64,000 bases of DNA from Rhipidocladum racemiflorum (Eukaryota > Streptophyta > Magnoliopsida > Poales > Poaceae). Positions 59,456-64,000 of the stretch are shown piece after piece. A model generated the notes under the pieces. That model was given only the letters and a program-made list of their open reading frames with translations, was not told the DNA's origin and searched no databases. The DNA is taken from assembly GCA_036346355.1 (NCBI GenBank), contig CM070577.1, positions 83,784,509 to 83,848,508 of the forward strand. Reading direction: 5' to 3'. The translations under genes were made by a program, and so were the position numbers. Positions within the stretch are counted from its first letter, which is position 1, and each line of letters opens with the position of its first letter.

Positions 59456-60198
59456 GTCGACGTTTGGGAAACGGGTTCCCGTCGAGCTTACTTGTTGAAC
59501 GAGGGATCAATACGGGCCCCTTTTTCGGTAAAGGATTTGCGTCTGGAGAATGCTCGAAAGACACATGATACTCATAAAGTGGACAAGAGTTTTTATACTG
59601 GTTCGGGCCTTTCATTGTGAAGATAATAACCATACTCCAGTGATTTTGCTATTGCTGTTATCAATGCGTTCACGCGCGATCTTTCACAGGAAAGTATTGT
59701 GTGTCTCAACGTATGTTCGCATGACCCCTCTCTCAATTTACCTGGAGGGTACTTATAACTTACAAAATATCTCTCATAACTGCAACCGAATAATGCACAC
59801 TTGACTACATTAACCGTAGCTGCAACTGAAGCCTTGATTCTCTCCACGTTCCCGTCGTGGGCGTAACGGCCCCAGATCGTGGCGTAATTATCACTACTTG
59901 GACGTTATGGGCCGAACATGATCTTCCGACCATGCTCGAGGAGTTTCCTAGCTCTGCCCCATGTTCCCGAGCTCTCACGTTCGTGGGCGAGCCCGGGCCG
60001 AGCACAGGTGTTCGTGGCAGAGCATGGGGGCTCATGGCCGAGCATGGGTGCTTATGCCCGAGCACTGAGCTTAGTCCGATCGGGCAGACCAGTTAGCTAG
60101 ATCGTTCCAAGGCCTTCCTTGGGGACCTCGTCCAAGGGCATGCATGGTCGGCTGAAACTGGCTGCCGGGGCATAACAATACTTATAGGGATTACCCAA
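59456..60198 (+). repeat. Gypsy-type LTR (approximate edges)
   Basis: It begins TGTCGACGTTTGGG and holds TATACTGGTTCGGGCC, both familiar from grass gypsy-type LTRs. GC-rich 'GAGCATGG' repeats occupy about 59930-60060. It precedes a gag-like coding region on the same strand. The right edge is a guess, and no second LTR lies within the window. Confidence 0.45.
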
Positions 60199-60748
60199 TC
60201 CCCGATAGCTAGCCCCCGAGGCTCAAGTGGAAACCTATTTGGTGGGGCCTTCGCCTTGAGCCTTCAGACTTAATGGAGGGATTGGAATCTTGCAATGAAG
60301 CTCTACTGCAACATCCGAGCATGTCCCGCTTGTGGATGAGCATGGTTGGGAAAAAACGAGCTTCCAGTTCGGCCTCCAACCAAGGGAAGCTCGTTCCTCG
60401 ACTAGGGGGAGCTCGGGAGGAAAAATATATAAAAGGATCGTGCCGGTTCCTTCTCTGCGAAGCCTTGCGAAAACTGTGCCTTAATTGGATGGTTTTGGAA
60501 GTTGTGTAGTCACGCGTCAACTTGTAAGTGGTGAGAAACTCTTCACCTGCGCCCGAGCCTTTAGGGCTTCTCGAGTCCAGCGGCAGGAAACTTTTTGCCT
60601 GCATTTCCCATTTATGTCTTTAGGAATTCTCAGGTCCCATATTTAAGTGGTGGCAAGAAACTCTTCACCCGTATTTCGCATCTAAATCCTTAAAATCTCT
60701 TAAGTCTCGTGCCAATCTACGCTTACATCTTCCTCTTCTACCGAATCA

Positions 60749-63700
60749 ATGGTGAAGTTCAAAGCAAGCAAGATGAACGAGGAGAGGCTCCGAGTGCTCG
60801 TGGAGCTCAGCTACCTCGACGAGGAGTCGTGGCGCACTCCCAGTGACGAAGAAGCCTCGGAGCCGTAGGAGGGAGAGATCGTCTCCTGCGGGCTCTACTC
60901 TGTTAACGGGCTGCGGGCGCCCAAGAGTGAGTTCCTCGAGTCCGTACTTGCCCAGTGCGAGTGCGAGATCTCCAACCTCAACCCCAACTCCATCCTTATC
61001 TTGGCAATCTTCTCGCACCTTTGCGAGGGATACGTGGGTGTCATGCCCACAGCAAGCCTTTTCTTCCACTTATACTCCTTGTTCTGCACCGAAGGGACCT
61101 CTCCCGTCGGTTGCATTTATTTCCGTCTTCGGTCCAACCGACCATACGAGTACCCGAGCTTCACGCTCAAGGGCTCAGTGTCGGACTGGGCCGACCATTG
61201 GTTCTACTTGAAGAAGGCGAAGGGAAGCACTCTCCGCTACACCAGGGCGATGGCTCCGGAGGTCGAGATGCCGTGCCCCCCATGCAAGCTGAGGAGGAGC
61301 GGGTGCTGATGATAATCAACAAGCTCCAGAACTTGGGGCTCACTAGTCGGGACATCGCCCGGGACTTCCTCAGGAACCAGGTGGCACCATTGAGGAGGAG
61401 GGAGCATCCCTTCTTCGAGATCACGGGTGAAGGGAATATGCCCTAGATCAATCATAGTGATGGTTGTAATACGTCTTTGTTCATATAATTATGATAACTT
61501 TGTTTATCAGTTTCCTGAATAAATGTTATGACTTTGTTCATTGGATACGATATGATTGTGAAACACATTGTCAAGTGACATTATTCTAAACGGGTTCATG
61601 ATCCATATCATTACGAGGGGCAGTGATGATTTGATCAGCTCATGTATTGGACGATGGTAATGTTTCACATACCATAGATATGGAGATATTGAGCCAATAA
61701 TGTGGACACATGTTGAAGAACATGGGTAGTCAGACAAAACCCACTCCGAGACGCTGTGAGTTGTTATCTCTTATAGTGCCATCAGCGTATAGTCTCAAGT
61801 GGTATGCCTATATGGTCCTTAGACCTGAGATTGTCATGGATACCTAGCATGTAGACTTGTATGCTTTGGTGTCATCAAACACTACACCGTAACAAGGTAG
61901 TTATAAAGATGACTACTGGGTATGCCAACGATACATTGCCAAGGGTGTGATGATCAAGATGGGATTTTCCCCTCCTAGATAATGGGAGAGATACCTCTGG
62001 GCCCCTCGTGTGGATGGATAGGGAAAGCGCACGGCCGTGCTAAGATGACTAAGGAGTTAGTCATGGTTTATATCCATCATACTGTCGAGTGAAGTGGTCG
62101 AGCTATCAACAAGGGTGGTGTGTATCTCGCCTTGAGCTTGACTAGTATCGTGTGGCAAAGGGATCGGTATGTGAGTGTATCAAGGTTATCAAGGTTCAGC
62201 TGAATATTGATTCTGTGCATTCGGGGGTCAATACGTACTGCTAGGTGCCGCTGTTGATCAGTGAATTGGAAATGGGTTTCCGGATTCACGTCCGACTTGT
62301 ACTGAACCTAATGGGTCACACACTTAATGAGTTGGAACTATTTAATGGGTTTGTGCATGGATGAGATGCACGGTGGAGGAGAAACCCTATTGGGCTTTGG
62401 CCCACTAGCGTGTCTATAAAGGGCGAGGCCAGGAACAGTGCGTATAAGTGATTAGAACCCTCACCACGTTCAGCAACCGCGCGCCCCTCCTGCTAACACA
62501 CCCCGCACGACGTTCCTGCTCGGTACGTGTGGATACCGGTAGAGGAGCTACCGCTCGCGGACGCACTGTTCGGTTGGATCTCCGGCGACTTTCGGCGATC
62601 AATCTAGTTGGCGCAGATCGGGAAGCACTCGGCTCTGTTTGAGAACCACTCAGCGGAGGTCGGGAACCACTCGGCGTTGATTGAGACGTGAACAACTACT
62701 TCCTATACGCGCACGACTCATGATCCTCTACTCGCATGTGATCTTGGATATTTCGTGGTAGAAAAATTTATTTTTATGCTCGCGTAGCCTACCCAAAATC
62801 CAACAACGGGGTGGTAAGATCTCACCCGTGAAGCTAATTCGGGTAAGTCTCTGAAACTGAGCAAATAATTTCTTGCCCGTTCAAACTATCTTGCTCGAAC
62901 TTACGTTTTTCCCCGGTCGGATTGTAGCCCCGAGCAAGGGCTGGGTCGAGAAGTGGGTTGCTGAGATGTTCGACACCCTAAAGGGTAAGGAGCTCGAGGT
63001 CGGGCGGCAAGTCCTGAGCAACATGCTCAAGCAGGGCAATGCGGTAAGTAAATGAGCAAACCATGCTCGGGGGAGAGCATCCCGAGCACCCCTGATGCTT
63101 CTTGTTTCTTTTGTTAGGAAAAGGTCACCCTTAAAGCTGCAGTGGCCGAGATCAAGCCATTGACGGGTGACCCCGGGGACCTCATCCCTTGCATCAAAAC
63201 CAAGAGGGTGGCAGGACACAAGCGGTGCGCGCCACCACCTCCACCGTCCCCTACCAAGCGCCTCAAGAAATGGGCGGCCCCGAGCAGGAGCCCTCCTCGG
63301 TAGCATTTGGAATATGCCGACAAGAGGAAGGTAAGAGAGCTGAAATTATGGATGACAGAGCATACCAAGAAAAATCCAGACTTGATGGTTCGTTTGCGCC
63401 AGCTCGCGAAGGAGGTGAAGAGGGTGAAGGCGACGGCTCTCCAGGCCGAGCTCGCATGGGTGACCTTAGGCTGGGTAGTTGAGGAGCCCGAGGAGGAGGA
63501 GGAAGACCTGGCGCCTTTGGTCCCGAGGTGCCGGAGGTCACCGAGCGCTACGTCGACGAGCCCGGGCTTGATGTGGAAGGAAGTCGACATGGATGAGGTC
63601 GACCCCTTATTAGCGAGGGCGAGCCACGCAGCTGCGAAGATGTCCAAGCTTGTGGTCGAGGCCCAAGCTACCACAGCAAAGGCCGAAGACCCCAAGGACG

Positions 63701-63990
63701 GAGGCGGGAAGCTCGATGAAGGTACCTTACTGCACTTCCTTTCCATTTTCCCCCTTACATATATTAAGCCAACACCACACTACTGTCGTGGGCGAAATAT
63801 CTAGTAGGGGAGCTTTGGATTTTGAAGGCATGGCTGATGAAATCCTCCAATCTATGATAGAGAAAGAGCTTGCCCGTGCCGCTGACCCGGAGGAAGAGCA
63901 TTCCTGAGAGGATATTGCTTCTGCGAAAACTACCCTACCGGAGCAGTCCCTTGCATCGTCGAGCATTACGGAAGCTCAGGGTCAAGAGGA
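60749..63990 (+). pseudogene. Gypsy-type transposon gag-like protein, degenerate and interrupted
   Basis: From the ATG at 60749 the frame is open for 39 codons, then TAG (60866-60868). The same frame continues with a region like the 'putative gypsy type transposon' domain (Transposase_28, Pfam PF04195): cell-wide conserved cues are ISNLNPNSI, the GVMPTASLFFHLYSLF segment near 61035-61085, and WFYLKK. A frameshift near 61260 moves it to another frame (RDFLRNQVAPLRRRE). A solo LTR splits it at 61428-62805. Beyond that, remnants with GWVEKWVAEMF (about 62940) and a Glu/Ala-rich coiled-coil-like stretch (63310-63760) continue to the window edge. No protease or reverse transcriptase is seen, as in non-autonomous elements. 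Confidence 0.6.
61428..62805. mobile_element. Solo LTR with perfect TSD inside the gag-like region
   Basis: 1378 bp, starting TGAAGGGAATATGCCC and ending CCCAAAATCCAACA, flanked by ACGGG at 61423-61427 and 62806-62810. The terminal motifs resemble those of the grass copia group with 'TATGCCCTAGA' LTR starts, from memory. Nothing coding lies inside. Confidence 0.92.
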
Positions 63991-64000
63991 GGATAGGGTA

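Noticed and set aside
59805..60096. Open frames around GAGCATGG repeats
   Set aside because: Inside the gypsy-type LTR, repeat-driven and without motif.
60740..63990. Idea of a novel host gene
   Set aside because: The internal stop, frameshift, adjacent LTR-like sequence and Transposase_28-like motifs point to a retroelement gag relic.

Overview
This is a plant nuclear genome segment, almost certainly from a grass (Poaceae). It has two spliced, many-exon genes with canonical GT-AG introns, strong local GC contrast at the first exons, and a dense load of nested LTR retrotransposons, hAT elements and MITEs. No bacterial, organellar, CRISPR, tRNA or rRNA feature was seen. Family names below come from memory of protein families and were not checked by a search.

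Layout. (1) 1-1774: upstream sequence. (2) 1775-22895, + strand: a complete 12-exon SNF2/SWI-SNF ATPase gene of the plant CHR12/CHR23 (MINUSCULE) type. All reading phases close, giving 1114 codons plus stop. Its introns hold a hAT element (intron 1), a very long solo LTR that itself carries a hAT element (intron 3), and a decayed Ty1-copia element (intron 8). (3) 22896-27050: 3' flank, a solo LTR with perfect target duplication, one CACTA-like end, and an Ac/Ds-like hAT nested inside another hAT. (4) 27051-31802, + strand: an 11-exon NOP53 (GLTSCR2-like) ribosome-biogenesis gene of 381 codons. (5) 31803-35092: two abutting MITEs, a 380-bp fold-back element, a smaller inverted repeat, and possible terminal exons of an unrecognised minus-strand gene. 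(6) 35093-42613: a three-level nest, with a Ty1-copia element inside a Mutator-like element built of tandem palindromes, inside a broken Ty3-gypsy pol. (7) 42614-45263: a diverged piece of the long-LTR family, then sequence with two heat-shock-element-like clusters. (8) 45264-52214: a roughly 2.3-kb inverted duplication with a 19-bp spacer carrying two head-on copies of a trypsin-like serine protease gene, plus a third truncated copy. All three copies are broken, and a 100-N assembly gap lies in one arm. (9) 52215-59450: more long-LTR family sequence with an inserted hAT MITE. (10) about 59456-64000: a gypsy-type LTR and degenerate gag-like region, split by a solo LTR.

The two intact genes are ordinary conserved housekeeping genes (chromatin remodelling; 60S ribosome assembly). 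The most unusual structures are the protease palindrome, the tandem 30-bp palindromic array in the Mutator-like element, and the heat-shock-like clusters beside the palindrome. The insertions give a readable relative chronology because many keep exact target site duplications.
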